This document shows, piece by piece, positions 25,946 to 38,685 of a DNA stretch of 51,273 nucleotides; within the stretch, counting starts at the first letter, position 1, and each line of letters opens with the position of its first letter. Position numbers and translations under genes: made by a program. The stretch comes from Oppiella nova (Eukaryota; Arthropoda; Arachnida; Sarcoptiformes; Oppiidae): positions 1-51,273 of the forward strand of contig CAJPVJ010000052.1 of NCBI GenBank assembly GCA_905397405.1, given 5' to 3'. The notes beneath the pieces were generated by a model. That model saw nothing but the letters and a program-made list of their open reading frames with translations. It was not told the DNA's origin and made no database searches.

Positions 25946-27970
25946 CACTTTCCCAGGGATCGCCCAATTTCACTATTTCAATGCTCTCATAATTAGTTGA
26001 AAGTCAATGAATACTCTGAACACTCTTTACGACTCTGTCATCGTTATCGACAGTTTAAATGAGCCGCTATTGCGTCCTAACAAATACTAAGCCTTTTATC
26101 TATTCAATCATTATTTCATTTAATTCACTGTTCATTTGGTGTACTATTTAAGAGATCCGATGCATATTTACAATCATTATTTGCCATTAAATATGTTTTC
26201 AAAATAAATAACAGACTTATGACTGGAATTGTTGGCAACACTTTTAACTCGTTATCGGATACTGAATGGCAATAGACATTACAATCATATGTACAAAAGT
26301 ATCATTAATTACCGTATTAGCGAATTGTTTATATCGAAAATTTGTAAATTTATCACAGTTTTTGTAACAATAAGTAAACACAAATAATTCAGATTATTAA
26401 GATATTGAAGATTATTTTTACAAAAATTGTATCTTTAATAAGTTTTGACGTAAAAGTGTTTTGACTGCAATACAGTCAAGCGTTTATATACTGTACTGAC
26501 AATTGAGTGCAATATTGTGAGCCAACAGTTTCTCAACAGTTATGTGCACTTTGGAAGTGAAACATAAAAGTTGTAATTATTTGGTTACTTAATAAGTTAG
26601 ATATAGCGCAAGTATAATTATGTTTATAGTTTAGTTAATATGTGTTTTCAATAACATCTAAAAAGAATGTCTGTTTAATTATTTGTTTAGGTTTTATACA
26701 TTTTTTCATTTGATAAACAGGATCAAAAATATAAAAACAATAAATATTTTATAAAGTTATTATTACAGAATATCTTATGCCTATTTTATTAAGCTATATT
26801 GATCAGATTTTATAAATGTATTTGATTGCAATTATGAAAACAAACATTCTGGTATGTTACGAGTTTTACTAAGTTTCTATTTAAATATCCAATAATATTT
26901 ATAATTAATTAAAACTTTATTTTTTCACTATAAGTTAATTCTGTATAAGTTCATATTAAATGTTTGATGTTTTTAGTCAATTAAAATATTTAAACATCCA
27001 GAATCACTGTAACAGAGGCTTTATAAATATTGTAAACTAATTAAAAGTTAAATAAAACTATATAAATTATAATTATTGCAGTGAATTAGGGCTAAAAGAT
27101 TTGAGATAAGGTTAAGTAATTTAGTTAAATATATCCGTTGCGTAACTTTAAATATAGGAAATTCACACTTGATTTTATTGAATAAACAGTTTATTATAAT
27201 AAGTGAATTGCAATATAATATTCAGTAACAAATGGGGAAACAGAGGTTTCCTTCCCAATGCCTTGTAGGCCGTCTTCCTTCTTCCTAACGGATCATCAGA
27301 GGAAGACAAGGAAGGGTAGCAAAGGAAGGAAAGTACGATTGCTATACCATAGGTATGTGATTATCGGTCAACAAATTACTTATTTTGCAAAACTATACAA
27401 TACTGTTACGCATAAACGGTTTATTGTTATTTAATTCACCCCTTCATTCATTTTCCTTATAATAGATTCTCACGATTTTTGCACATGAAATGTTAATGCC
27501 ATAGTTTACACTTAATGTAACAGTGCCATTGCATTGCACTGAAAGTGTATCGCGAAACAACTTTTAATATAAAAAGTATCAGTTCAAAATAAATGTCAAA
27601 AAACTTACCTAAAAAATCTTGAGATAATATGATTTGATAGCGTTTTATAGAAATAGAAACGGAGTGTACGTGTCATTCATTTTGGGAAAACTAGTCGAGA
27701 ATTTGATGTCCGTTTCGTATTTCACTTTTGCTTATCTTTTGGATAAAACTTTTTTAGCGGTTTGTATTATAAATAAATATAAATATAACGCATAGAAGTT
27801 AGTGTTGTGTCAGAATCACACCGTAATCATCATCAAAGAGTTTGCTGTAATGACAACAGAGGCAGAAACTGGCGAATCGGCCGCTCCTAGGCTGCCCTTA
27901 AGGTCTTATTCAATCAATTATGAGACCCGCCCCACATTGCACTCGTAGCTTATCTCTGCTCTATAAGCAA

Positions 27971-27974
27971 TCTC

Positions 27975-28013
<39 letters not shown>
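27971..28013. repeat. (CT)n microsatellite
   Basis: A CT run with one CCCT interruption in the gene-poor region. Confidence 0.95.
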
Positions 28014-28453
28014 ATTCATTCATACATTCGATACTCTCTTTCATCTTAAAAGCTGTTATTATTTGAGTTCTCAATAATAGAGAGAATAAAAGGGAATAAA
28101 TTGACGAAAATCTAAAGCGATTCTCAAAACAAATGTTTTTATAGTTAAATCACGACAAGAATTAAGTGAATATAGTTTTTCATGGCACTGAACAACCATT
28201 CAATAGACTGGTTAATGCAATTCTGGTCCTATAAGTCGGAGTGTTGTAAAAAATGGTCAAAAAATATATATTTAAATCAATTGTGTAATAAACTTATATT
28301 TTATTATTCATGGATTGTGTGCTGAAGTTTATATTTCCTGAGAGTCGACTAAAATTTGCATTCAATTCATGCATAACTAAATATTTATATTCTAATACTA
28401 TACCAACTATAAAGACATTTCATTCGCTCAAAATTCTATACAAAAAGGATATC

Positions 28454-28456
28454 GAG

Positions 28457-28493
<37 letters not shown>
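28454..28493. repeat. (GAAA)n/(GA)n microsatellite
   Basis: GAAA units pass into GA dinucleotides; gene-poor region. Confidence 0.95.
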
Positions 28494-29820
28494 TTAAAAG
28501 TTAAAGTTATAAATGAACAGAACATTATATTTAATCTAAATTTTTATTTAATATTTAAAATAAATAATTTTTCATTATACAGATAGTAATGAGTAATATA
28601 TGATTTGTTATAACTTATAAGTCATTTATTATGAGTGAGTTTGTGGGAGTAAAACACAGCAAACAAATGACAGGCACTGAAGATAGGAGTGGAGGAGAAG
28701 AGCGATGGTTGGGATCGACCCAAGAAATCGGTTCACAAATGGATTCTCTAACGAAAGCAGAAACGGATTTATGCACTGAAAGGGAAGAATAAAAGACGAA
28801 AAACGATCTCTTATGAGGAATTCATTTATTCAATGCATTCAATGGCAGACATTTATTGTATGAATCAAATCAATGTTGAGATATTTGTTTGTTTTCTTTT
28901 TTGGATCAATCTTTTGTTCATTCATTCAAATTCTTTAATCCATTAATCGATGATATTCTGCAGTAATATTAAAATAAATGAATAATCAAACATATAAATA
29001 GAAATTATATAATGATTACAATACACGCACTCATTATAACTTATTTCCTGTTTTCCGACAAAGAATTCAGGTTTTGCTCCATTGGATGCCATAATTATAT
29101 TCATTAATAATATACTGCTGTATTGCCACTGTATAACAATTATGTTTTATATGATATACAGTATATCAATACTATTTAACAAATTATTACTTATAATTTA
29201 TGAGTTATAAGTATACATTTAGTAATTTAAATGTCGATAATTCACACACAAATTTATTGTTTGAAACATTTTTAGTCATTATTAAAACTTTTTGAAATTG
29301 AATTTATTAATTATAATACTAATGTTACATTCATAATGTATAATCTGTGTGAAAACAAAAATATTATATTAAATGGAACATAGATTTAAATGGTGAAATA
29401 TATTAGCTAATGTACAGAATATTTATCAAACAGCATACAAACAATTATGTCAAACAATTTGTGCACTATTTGTGGTGCAAAGTTATAAAGTTAATACGCT
29501 TTAATACACTATTGTACAGATGTAGTCGTATTAATAATGCAGTAGTTGATTAAAGCCTTGATATTAACAGGCAAATTAATTATTTTGTTAATAATTAATT
29601 TTTTAAATTTAGAAAAAACCCAAAGTGTTATCATTCGTATTCTTACACAATATATGCATTGAAGTCGAGATAAGCAGTGTAAACTAAATAGTGGTTAACT
29701 TATCTAAAGTGATTAACTGTTCATTAGTGTAAACTAAAACACTAATGAAAGTTCCCTTCTCTGACCAAAGAGTCACAACAAAAACTATTTAAATCAATGT
29801 TTTGTTTAATTATATGGTAG

Positions 29821-29850
29821 GAGAGGGAGAGAGAGGGAGAGAGAGCACGA
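29821..29850. repeat. (GA)n microsatellite
   Basis: A short GA/GGGA run; the frame through it is not coding. Confidence 0.9.
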
Positions 29851-32800
29851 GAGAAGGTATCAAATATTTCATATAATATCTCTATTCGTGGTAATTGAGT
29901 GCAGACTCTGCAGAGTAGAGGCGATGGTTGACTCGAGTCAGACATTCATACCATAATGCAGTCACTCTTATCACAAACTTATGGTAAGGCGTGACAGTGT
30001 TTGCCTCTAATCTGACATATCATACATTATGGTTAATCGCGAAACTTATGAATTTTGTTAACTATTTATTATATGAAAATTGATTTTGAGCTCAAATATC
30101 ACTCTATTATTTCTATACAAGAGATACATTGTATAACTATAGGTTCAAAAAGAGATTTTACATCAAAAAGATTGATGAGACCATTATTATGAGCCCGAAA
30201 AGTGTAAACCACACAGATTCTTAAATTCATAATAAAGTTTACTTTACTTTTAGTTTTTTAAGAATATTTATAGACTTATGTGAGAGAAAGAGGTCGGAAG
30301 GAAACAAATAACGAATTTTCGGAAATAATCACTTTATATAAGTACTGATGTATTAAAGTCTTAAATTATGAGCCATATTTTTGAACCCCTTTTGCCCTCC
30401 GGAACAATAGTCTTAACATTTTTAGATAATATAACAGCGAAAACGAGTCAATTCTAAATAACTTCCTTTTAGAAAGTTTCTAGATTTTCAAATTTTATTT
30501 GTAAGCCTTTTGGTGTTCAAAATCACATCACTTGCACTCAGTTCAAAATTGATTATTTATTTGTCAAATAAATAATTTCTATTATTATACAGATGCGTAA
30601 CTTGTTAGACTTGGCAATCATAAAAAATAAATGTCATGTTTATATCGATCTCATTATTTATATTCTTATAAAGCAATACTCAATTAAATTATAATTTTGT
30701 AAAGAATACGTTTGTTTGTTAATAATTTATAATGATTAATATTTGTGTGAATTATAACAAAAAGAATAATGCTCATAATTCAAATAAATAATAATAGCTT
30801 TTATAATGGGTTGATTTTTGTTGTGTTTATGTGAATATAGTTTTTATACAATAAATTTGATGATAAGATGATGTCATCACTTAATAGAAAGCCTTCAGTT
30901 GAACTTAAACACAGCCAACAAATCATAAAACTATTGGCAACACAAGACATACTCTGTCTAATGGATGAGAATATGTTTAGATTCAGTTCCCATTTCCTAG
31001 AGTTCCTGCAAAAGCGAACCCGAATTTCCTGAAAGTCATACTTAAATGACGGCCCGTCTATAAAACCAATGCTGGGATGCAATCATTTTTCAGATACAAA
31101 AAATTGATGATTGGCTCGATTTCTGTACAAAATATTGAAAATAATTTATTTTTATAAATAATCACTTAAGGATTATTGCGTTCGAGCTATTAATCAATGA
31201 TTTAATAACTAAATAAATAAGTGTTTCGTTTAAGAAAACAATAACTTATGTATTATTGAGAAATTAATGAATTAATTTTTTGTGAATCATTTTGTGGTCA
31301 TTATACGAGCTTATTAAGCAAAGTACCTTGTATCAGTAGTGACTTACTAGCATACTGGTGTTATTAAATTAAATATACAATCGGTTAAGAAGTTTATCAT
31401 AACAATGACATTTTTAAATCACATTATTTTTAATGATTTTATGTATTCAATTTCTAATGTATAATTTTATTATACCTTTTGTAAATTATACTAGTAATAT
31501 AAAATTATCATAATAACAATTTTTTATCATAAGTTATTCAATAGTTAAATTACTTCAAAGCTTTTAAAACGAATTATAAATTAAGAGACATTAAATTATA
31601 GTCATCGACTCAAAAAAAAAGTCATCGGTATTAATATGTATGAAATAAATGCATAAATATTTATAACGATTTTATTGTTGTTGACAAGAATTGGCGAAAT
31701 GTTGATTAATTGACTTGATTTTGAAAGTTGCAGTCAAAATTAATAAAAACTGATTTTGAGTTCATTAAAGGAATGAATGTTTATTTTAAATAAATTTATA
31801 AATAAATAAATTATTTATCAATCACTCGATTCTCGGAAAATAGTGAATGCCATTCAACGCACGGTATATGTACTCAAAGTTATTGCTTAACTTTTAATGT
31901 TTTCATTTATCACTTCATTGAAAAAATTCAACTTTATTTCAAATAAACATTTCCTTCGTTTGAAAGCTTTTGGATAAATTTTCTCACAATTAGTAACAAT
32001 TATAATTAAATTTTTATGTATTTTAGTACTTTTTGCCTTTAAATAGATTTTTTTGTCTTTTATTATTACTTAATGAATAAAAGGTTTATTTTAACTATAA
32101 TTCATTTAACTTTATATTTTCCATTCAATACAAAGCATATTTAACGATTATTAAATTTATATTTATCTAATATTTAATATTTTATTCGTAAAAACTAAAT
32201 CAATATAATTATTTCTTAATTAATTCATAACGTGTAGAGTGTATTAGAAATCAAATTCCAATTATTTGTCAGATTATTGGTTTGTTTCAAAAGATTAACA
32301 ACTAATGATTTCTCAGTAATTTTGTCGGATATTAAAAACACAAGTTTGCTCTCATAGACAATCTCTAATAGCAAATATGTTATTATTAGCGGTAATCATG
32401 TAGTAGATTAATGCACTTCACTATTATCTCTATATAGGATTACATATTAATCTGTGGTAAGAATTGTTGACTTAATAACTATTCAACAATTCTCGACTTT
32501 TTGGCATTTAATGAAACACTGATTAAAGTGAAGCTATTCTTAAGTTAAATTCAATGACTCACTCAATAAAACAAAAAAGTATTTTATATTCAAATGTATA
32601 TCAAAATGTCAAACAATATCTGAAGTATTTATATATTGTCATTGAATTTCATACATGTATAGTATATTTGAGAAAATGAATTGATTTCTATCTATTACAG
32701 TATATTGTATTAGTTTCCCAGAAAAGTGGATACATTTCATATAAATATTTCATTTCGTATGAATACATTTGAAACTTTTCTCAAACAAATCCAATCATTT

Positions 32801-33679
32801 CATCTAAAAAACTATATTTAAACCAAAACTCATACAAATTTCTTGTAAAACAATTATTTCATATGTAATATCACACGAAGCGATGTGTGGTGTCTATGGA
32901 TAGCATATGCTTTCATGCAAATCACTTTCCACTCAATTATTCATCACTTGTATCATTCATATCCATTATAATTGAGTTTGCATTACATGTAATAAAATAC
33001 AACTTAATTGTTGGTAACCAACAAAAAGTTGCAAAAATGTGTTGAATATGCCATCAATTACAATGAATAAGTATTTCATATAAATGTATGCAAAGTGTTA
33101 GTGAAATGAGAAATTTGGTGAAATGGATGGACAGACACTTGGGATGTGTGTAGTGAAGGCATTTGGAGAGAAAGCCTTTATTTATAAGCATTTCATTCAT
33201 ACATAGAGTTTATGACGTATTTGTGAGTCGTTTGTGAGCTCAAGCGGTGTATGCATTTTGAACGCCTATAACTACAGCATATCTATAATAGTATTGCATG
33301 TGAAAAAGCATTGAAAATGAATGCTCTGTACGGCAGTGAATGGAGTATTACTACAACACTATTATAACGCGTGCTTTCACTGCTGCACACTACTCAGTGT
33401 ACGCTATATACAGACAATACTGTAGTAATCGTGTCATACATTCACTAATAGTAACACTAATAGTAATAGTAATAGTAATCCAGTATTTATTGTATCATTC
33501 AATTGGTTACCATTTGTCTCATCTATCATATACTGTGCCTGAAATTGTCAACAATAGTAGACATCTGTGTCTATGTGTGAGTCCGTGCGATGCCACTGAC
33601 CACCACCTGAAGACATATTGTGGCAACACTTCCAACGCAACCGACATTTGTCACAACAAACGCGTCAATGCCTGCCATT

Positions 33680-33738
33680 CACTGATCACTGGACACATCC
33701 ACTGATCACATCCACTGATCGCATCACTGGACACATCC
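33680..33738. repeat. Short degenerate CACTGATC repeats in phosphatase 5' leader
   Basis: CACTGATC-type words and a twice-repeated ACTGGACACATCC occur in the 60 bases directly before the phosphatase start codon at 33749. Probably 5' UTR. Confidence 0.6.
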
Positions 33739-33748
33739 CGACACCACA

Positions 33749-35736
33749 ATGGAGGCTGAGTTTGATGACTACGACAAACACAACAAATGGCAACACATCT
33801 ATCAGGTATGTCACCACCCATTGTCATCACCGACACCACCACCACCGCCATCACTGCCACCCTTTGTCTTTGTTGTTGACAATCACTAATACGATTATGT
33901 CTTCATTGATGTCGATTGATGTGACAGAAAATCAGATACCAGTCGTCGGACGACAATCTGACGAACAAAGAGAGCCGAAAGTCTGAGAACAAGCCATTCA
34001 ATCGATACAAAGACGTGACGCCATGTATGCCATGAGAGACACTGTTTGATGCATTGAATTGATGTTTGGTTTGATTTGACAGATGATTGGAGTCGTATAA
34101 TACTGCGAAGAAGTGATAATAACTACATAAACGCCAGTCTTATTGAAGTAGATTCCGCTCAAAGACAGTATATTCTGACACAGGTTTGCATCGATTGCTG
34201 CCATGAGTGGCATGAGTGCCATGAGTGCCATGAGTGCCATGAGTGCCAACACATGTCGTGCTAATTGGGTATCTAATTGGGTATTGATTTTACGGTGACT
34301 GTAGGGTCCGTTAGCCATAACGAGTGGACACTTTTGGCTAATGATTTGGGAGCAGAAGTCGAAAGCGATTCTCATGTTAAACCGATTGGTAGAAAAGGGA
34401 CAAATCAAGTGCCATCAGTATTGGCCGAATGGCAGGGATGACAACGATTGCGATGAACTCACCTTCACTGACGTCGGCCTCAAAGTGTCGTTTATCGACG
34501 AGACTAAGTCTCCGAACTTCATAACCAGGAAATTCAAGTTAACCGACATTCAGGTCTGTCCACAACCGCCACAACACCACCGATCCGTTTGGTAGTAATT
34601 GTTGTGTCGTTTTGTTTGTATGTATGTATAGACCGATGAGTGGCGGGAAGTGCTTCACTATCACTACACGTCTTGGCCTGACTTTGGTTTGCCTGAGAGT
34701 CCGGCCTCTTTTCTCGAGTATTTATACGCCGTTCGCGAGTCTGGAGTATTAGATATGAAAGAGTACGGACCGCCTGTCATCCATTGCAGTGCAGGCATCG
34801 GTCGTTCGGGAACTCTATGTCTCGTCGATTCGTGTCTTATAATGGTATGCAATCTATTGACGATGAGTTGCGTTAGAGTTGCAGTGAACTAATGGATAAA
34901 TTGATGAATAGATCGAAAAGTTTGGCCGAACGGATGCCGTGAATGTAATGGACGTGTTGTTAGATATGAGGAAATACAGGATGGGTTTAATCCAAACGGC
35001 AGAACAGTTACGCTTCTCCTATCTGGCGATCATTGAGGGCTCCAAACAGCTCTCACTGTCTCAACCCAACGACACAACTGTGCCTTTTAGTGCTAATAAT
35101 AACTACAAAAGTAAAGCCAAATCACCAAAGATTTCGAGATCGCTGGGTATTAACGAAGAAGACGGCGATGAGTCTGAGTTCCCTTTTGGTGATATTCCAC
35201 ACAAACCTTTAGATGTGAATCAGATGGACATGTGTTCAAACCCTTTGCCTCCATTGCCGCCGCGTTCTCGCCGCTCGTTCAGTACTACTTCACAGCAATC
35301 GGGGTCGACGTCACCGGAACCGGACTCTAAGAGAACGAAATGCTCGTCATTCTCATCCGTCCCAACACTACGACAAGACATGATCTCAAGTGAAGACTCA
35401 GCCAATCATTTGGAGCTAATGAACAATAATTCAAACAATTCTAACAACAATTCAGTTAACAATTTGTCACAAACCAAGCAAAGAGAACAAGAGGTTCGCA
35501 AACGACTGCGCGATGAGAAGCGGCGGAAGACTGTGGAGACCATCGATCGGATGAAAAAGAAACAAAAAGACTCGGAAGACAGGTCTCGACTTAAGAAACA
35601 TTTAGTTAAATATAGTTTGCTTTCATTGGGTTTTGTTGTATTGTTCGGAACCGGAGTTTTCATGTATAGCTCTCTAATGAAAGGCGAGATTTCACTCAAT
35701 TCATCGACACTTTCGCCAAATGTTGACGAATTGTAA
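33749..35736 (+). CDS. PTPN1-like: PTP1B/PTP61F-type non-receptor protein tyrosine phosphatase, six exons, 513 aa
   Basis: Dephosphorylates phosphotyrosine on receptor kinases and JAKs in this family. Exons: 33749-33805, 33928-34024, 34083-34183, 34305-34553, 34632-34844, 34912-35736; all introns are GT-AG, 58-122 bases, and in phase. The start ATGGAGGCTGAG aligns with the family N-terminus ([15 protein letters not shown] versus the FEQIDKSGSW region). Visible motifs: phosphotyrosine loop [12 protein letters not shown] loop with Asp185, signature [10 protein letters not shown] with Cys220 and Arg226, and Q-loop [10 protein letters not shown]. These numbers sit close to PTP1B Asp181/Cys215/Arg221. 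The tail has a proline-rich stretch ([10 protein letters not shown]), an Asn-rich linker, a basic coiled segment and a hydrophobic anchor at about 473-494, as in the ER-tethered forms. It should be an active, tail-anchored ER enzyme. Confidence 0.95.
34202..34246. repeat. 9-bp minisatellite CATGAGTGC, five copies
   Basis: Five direct copies (the first ends in GG) lie within the third intron of the phosphatase gene, about 20 bases after the exon-3 donor. The period is a multiple of three and the frame stays open, so intron retention would add a His-Glu-Cys repeat before a stop at about 34262. Confidence 0.9.
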
Positions 35737-36072
35737 AAAGCGATTAATTATTAATCAGTTAATTAATGCCATATTTTTTTGTCTCTTTTGATCAATAATT
35801 CATTTGCTATTCATTTTAGTTATGATTATATTAATTATTATGATTATTATATTAAGTTAAATGTTCTTAAAAATCATTTCTCTTCGCTTAAAGTTTCTTA
35901 AAGTTCTTGAAATACGTTTTTCTCTCCACTTATAGGTCGTCACCCAAAAGACGCTTAAATTAGATTTGGAACTCATTTTGAAATTTTAATTGATTTCACA
36001 ATTATTTTTTGCATATATTTTATCTCTTATTGTGTTCGATATACAGTATAATGTTGTCATAAATATGTTTAA

Positions 36073-36078
36073 AATAAA
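36073..36078 (+). promoter_or_regulatory. Candidate poly(A) signal of the phosphatase gene
   Basis: AATAAA about 340 bases after the stop codon and before the convergent Asteroid-like gene. Confidence 0.5.
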
Positions 36079-36390
36079 ACTTAATTTAAGTTCATTTTAA
36101 TTTTTTGTTTGTTTTATTTTTATTTTTACACCGGTACCGGTATGAGTTTCCCAAAAATGCCACTACAATATCCTTTAATCTGATTTATACTAACAAAGTG
36201 TTGTTTAGTACAGAATATTTTCGCGATTTGTTGTTTACGTATAAAAGTAAAATTTTGTTGAATGAGTTTTACAATGATTACATTTTAAAAATATTTTTAT
36301 TGATTAAAATATAAAATAATGTGTAAAAATAAATAATTGAAAACATAATTGAGAATTAATAGTAAAAAACTACAAGAATTTTCAGTTCAA

Positions 36391-38211
36391 TCATTGACTC
36401 CAATGCTCGGACACAACCATTTGGATGAACTCGTTATAGACGTCTGCCATCGACTGCTTGTTTCTGAACAAATAGTTTAGGAACGACTGGTATTCCTCGT
36501 CATTGGACAGCATTCTGATGGCGTTATACAGGAATATTCCGTTCAGACAATAGAAAGGCTTTCCTTCTCTTAAGGGGAACTCGAGGATAGTGTTGACGAA
36601 GTTTGCGATATGAAGACAGGCCTGGAATTGGGAGAAGAAGTGCACAAATCTTGGCTCAAATGTGTCTTCGATGGGAGGACTGCACAGATGTGTCCACTTG
36701 TCCTCTTCGGAAAGCTCTTCACTGCTGTAATACATAATACTGAGCACAAGAGCGCCGATGAATGGCTTGCAATCGACTTCTGTGTTGTTCTTAAGCATGA
36801 ATCTCATGAGAATAACGAGGAAACAGATGCTATCGATGGTAGTGTTGTCTTCGCATAATTCTAATACCAAAACTGAAATCTTGATGCGATTGATGAACGC
36901 CTCACTTGTTTCCAAAGCTGACAGAAACAGGACTCGTCTGTCAGTGATGTCCATCTTTCTAATGTCCCCCAAAAACGGTAATTCCTGTAACTCTGAAACG
37001 GCTAATAGAGGAGCGACTGAATCATCACATCTCATGAGACCCTTTCGATCAAAGACTCTAATGTTTGGCGGACTTTCGGTTTCGGTTCGTAAAATGCCGT
37101 AAAGGAATCGTCTGAGGCTTAGAGTGCACTCATAACTCGAGTTTTGTGAGAAGTCCTCAAATTGCGGGTAAAGGACGTGAATCTTCTGCTTAACCACATT
37201 CATAAGCGCCGGACGAATGATTCCTCTTTGGTATTCTTTGACGAACCACTTCGGAAGAATCACCTCAACATCCCCTTTGCCTAACATTTTCAGACTCTGA
37301 CACTCGAAGTCTGTCTCAAATAAGTAGTTCTTAAGAATAGATTTGCATCCATTGCACTGGTATTCAGTCATCAGTTTTGGAAAATCCATTCTCTCTTCTT
37401 TGTCTCTTTTCAAGTATCTGGTGATGGAATGAAGAGCTGAGTTCACACTCTTATCTCTCAACCAATTGAGGAGACGACTGGAATCGTTATACTGATGTCG
37501 ACCACTGGATTCATAACCAATTTCTTCCAATCGATTGCAATCTATGAGACGATTTCGCAGAACGACTCCTAAGAGTGGCATCACTTCGAGTTTCAATCCT
37601 TTATATTTCTTCTGCAAACTCCCCGAACGATACACTTTTGTCCAGAGGAACCAATAGCTATTGCTTTGGTTGAAGACTAAACGACTACTAATAAGTGAGC
37701 CGTTTATGATCTCGAATTCAACGTTCATATAATTTAAGAACCCTTTCTGTGAATAGACGGGACACTTGAGTTTGTTGGCCAGACCTGCTATTTGCGAGTA
37801 AGTCTGTGAACACGTCTGAATCACCTGTACATCAAAGTCCCGTAAAACCGAAAGGAAGACATAATTGCAAAGAGAGGGCGACTGATACTGGCATTTGTAG
37901 CCATTCTTCACGATGGTCTTCATCTCAGAGATTCTATCATTGAATGCCTCGTTATAACCGATGGGATCAATGGATCCGTTGTAGACAACGATTGGTGTGA
38001 TTTCGCAGATCTTAAGTCGTCGTATGAATCCTTTGATGGTGTCCTCAAATGCCGTGTAATCTAATCCATACTTATAGTCGTTTTGCAGTCGAGACGAGCG
38101 CCGGAAGAGCTCTCTTTGAATCTGATGGCCATCTATAATGAGTTTTGTTTTGTGGAGTTCAATGGGTTGCGATAAGTCCTTCTGAATATCACGGAAGTCT
38201 TTGACTGACAT
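36391..38211 (-). CDS. ASTE1-like: Asteroid-like (ASTE1-type) XPG/FEN1-fold protein, 606 aa, single exon
   Basis: Asteroid proteins are divergent members of the XPG/FEN1 nuclease superfamily; the fly gene acts in EGF receptor signalling and the human one has been linked to DNA end protection. The N-terminal half aligns by eye: LIIDG (Asp27), YGLDYTAFEDTIKGFIRRL, ITPIVVYNGSID, LRDFDVQVIQTCSQ, LANKLKCPVYS, and LLNWL followed by LKRDKEE. It starts at a true ATG at 38211 and has no intron. Odd points: the usual G-x-x-GL N-terminus is missing, the acidic pair expected after QTCS is replaced (TYSQ), and the SSDSDF motif is SQKGFL. It therefore probably lacks metal-dependent nuclease activity. It is convergent with the phosphatase gene and divergent from OTUD6B, with 474 bases between start codons. 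Confidence 0.75.
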   Translation of the reverse strand: MSVKDFRDIQKDLSQPIELHKTKLIIDGHQIQRELFRRSSRLQNDYKYGLDYTAFEDTIKGFIRRLKICEITPIVVYNGSIDPIGYNEAFNDRISEMKTIVKNGYKCQYQSPSLCNYVFLSVLRDFDVQVIQTCSQTYSQIAGLANKLKCPVYSQKGFLNYMNVEFEIINGSLISSRLVFNQSNSYWFLWTKVYRSGSLQKKYKGLKLEVMPLLGVVLRNRLIDCNRLEEIGYESSGRHQYNDSSRLLNWLRDKSVNSALHSITRYLKRDKEERMDFPKLMTEYQCNGCKSILKNYLFETDFECQSLKMLGKGDVEVILPKWFVKEYQRGIIRPALMNVVKQKIHVLYPQFEDFSQNSSYECTLSLRRFLYGILRTETESPPNIRVFDRKGLMRCDDSVAPLLAVSELQELPFLGDIRKMDITDRRVLFLSALETSEAFINRIKISVLVLELCEDNTTIDSICFLVILMRFMLKNNTEVDCKPFIGALVLSIMYYSSEELSEEDKWTHLCSPPIEDTFEPRFVHFFSQFQACLHIANFVNTILEFPLREGKPFYCLNGIFLYNAIRMLSNDEEYQSFLNYLFRNKQSMADVYNEFIQMVVSEHWSQ

Positions 38212-38685
38212 TTGATCTTAATTTTGATTTTGTTATCTTATAAAATGATTTTGTATGAATTTGTAACTGATTATGATTTTATTTGAATGATAATAAGTTT
38301 TGTATGAATCTCAATGAGTGCGAGAGTTTTGAAAACTTATTGTTAATCACAATAATCTCTATTAATTGCACTTTATTGCCTATAAATATTTGACATCTAA
38401 AACCATGAGCAGTACTGAAATATATGTCTTTAAAAATGATTTATTGAAAGCAATATAAGTTTCTGAATTTAGTCTTATCTTAAATGAACTCAACTTTTAA
38501 TTCACAAAATTCTTCTAACTTTTCTAAAAAGCATCAAAACTTAACAATTTCTCGTCATTTATGAGTGAAATGCAGACAAACTTTACAATAGATTTGATAA
38601 ACAAATAAATGCTTTGAAATTGGATTCACTGTTAAAACACATTTTGATTGAAATTGTTTTCATATTTCATATAAATTGTGATCAA
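38212..38685. promoter_or_regulatory. Divergent intergenic region between the Asteroid-like gene and OTUD6B
   Basis: 474 bases separate the two start codons, so both promoters and 5' UTRs should lie here. The sequence is AT-rich and I cannot assign a TATA box or initiator with confidence. The open frame upstream of 38686 lacks an ATG and is most likely leader. Confidence 0.5.

Larger units (their letters stand above)
24767..33748. other. Gene-poor region between the ETS gene and the phosphatase gene
   Basis: About 9 kb without a recognisable gene. It probably includes the 5' UTR exons and promoter of the ETS gene on its left side and the promoter of the phosphatase gene on its right. Contents seen: (GTATA)n near 25255-25277, a 22-bp hairpin minisatellite at 25867-25945, purine/pyrimidine-rich imperfect inverted sequence near 27243-27335, and (CT)n or (GA)n tracts at 27971-28013, 28454-28493 and 29821-29850. 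Reading frames in this interval look like chance frames. Confidence 0.6.

Noticed and set aside
27243-27335. Imperfect inverted purine/pyrimidine-rich sequence (TTTCCTTCC against GGAAGGAAAG)
   Set aside because: The pairing is patchy and can be explained by simple-sequence bias; not strong enough for a separate element.
36130-36141. ACCGGTACCGGT palindrome
   Set aside because: It is short and isolated; no context supports a function.
38614-38685. N-terminal extension of OTUD6B
   Set aside because: The frame begins at TTG, not ATG, and the AT-rich residues have no family counterpart; 38686 is the first ATG.
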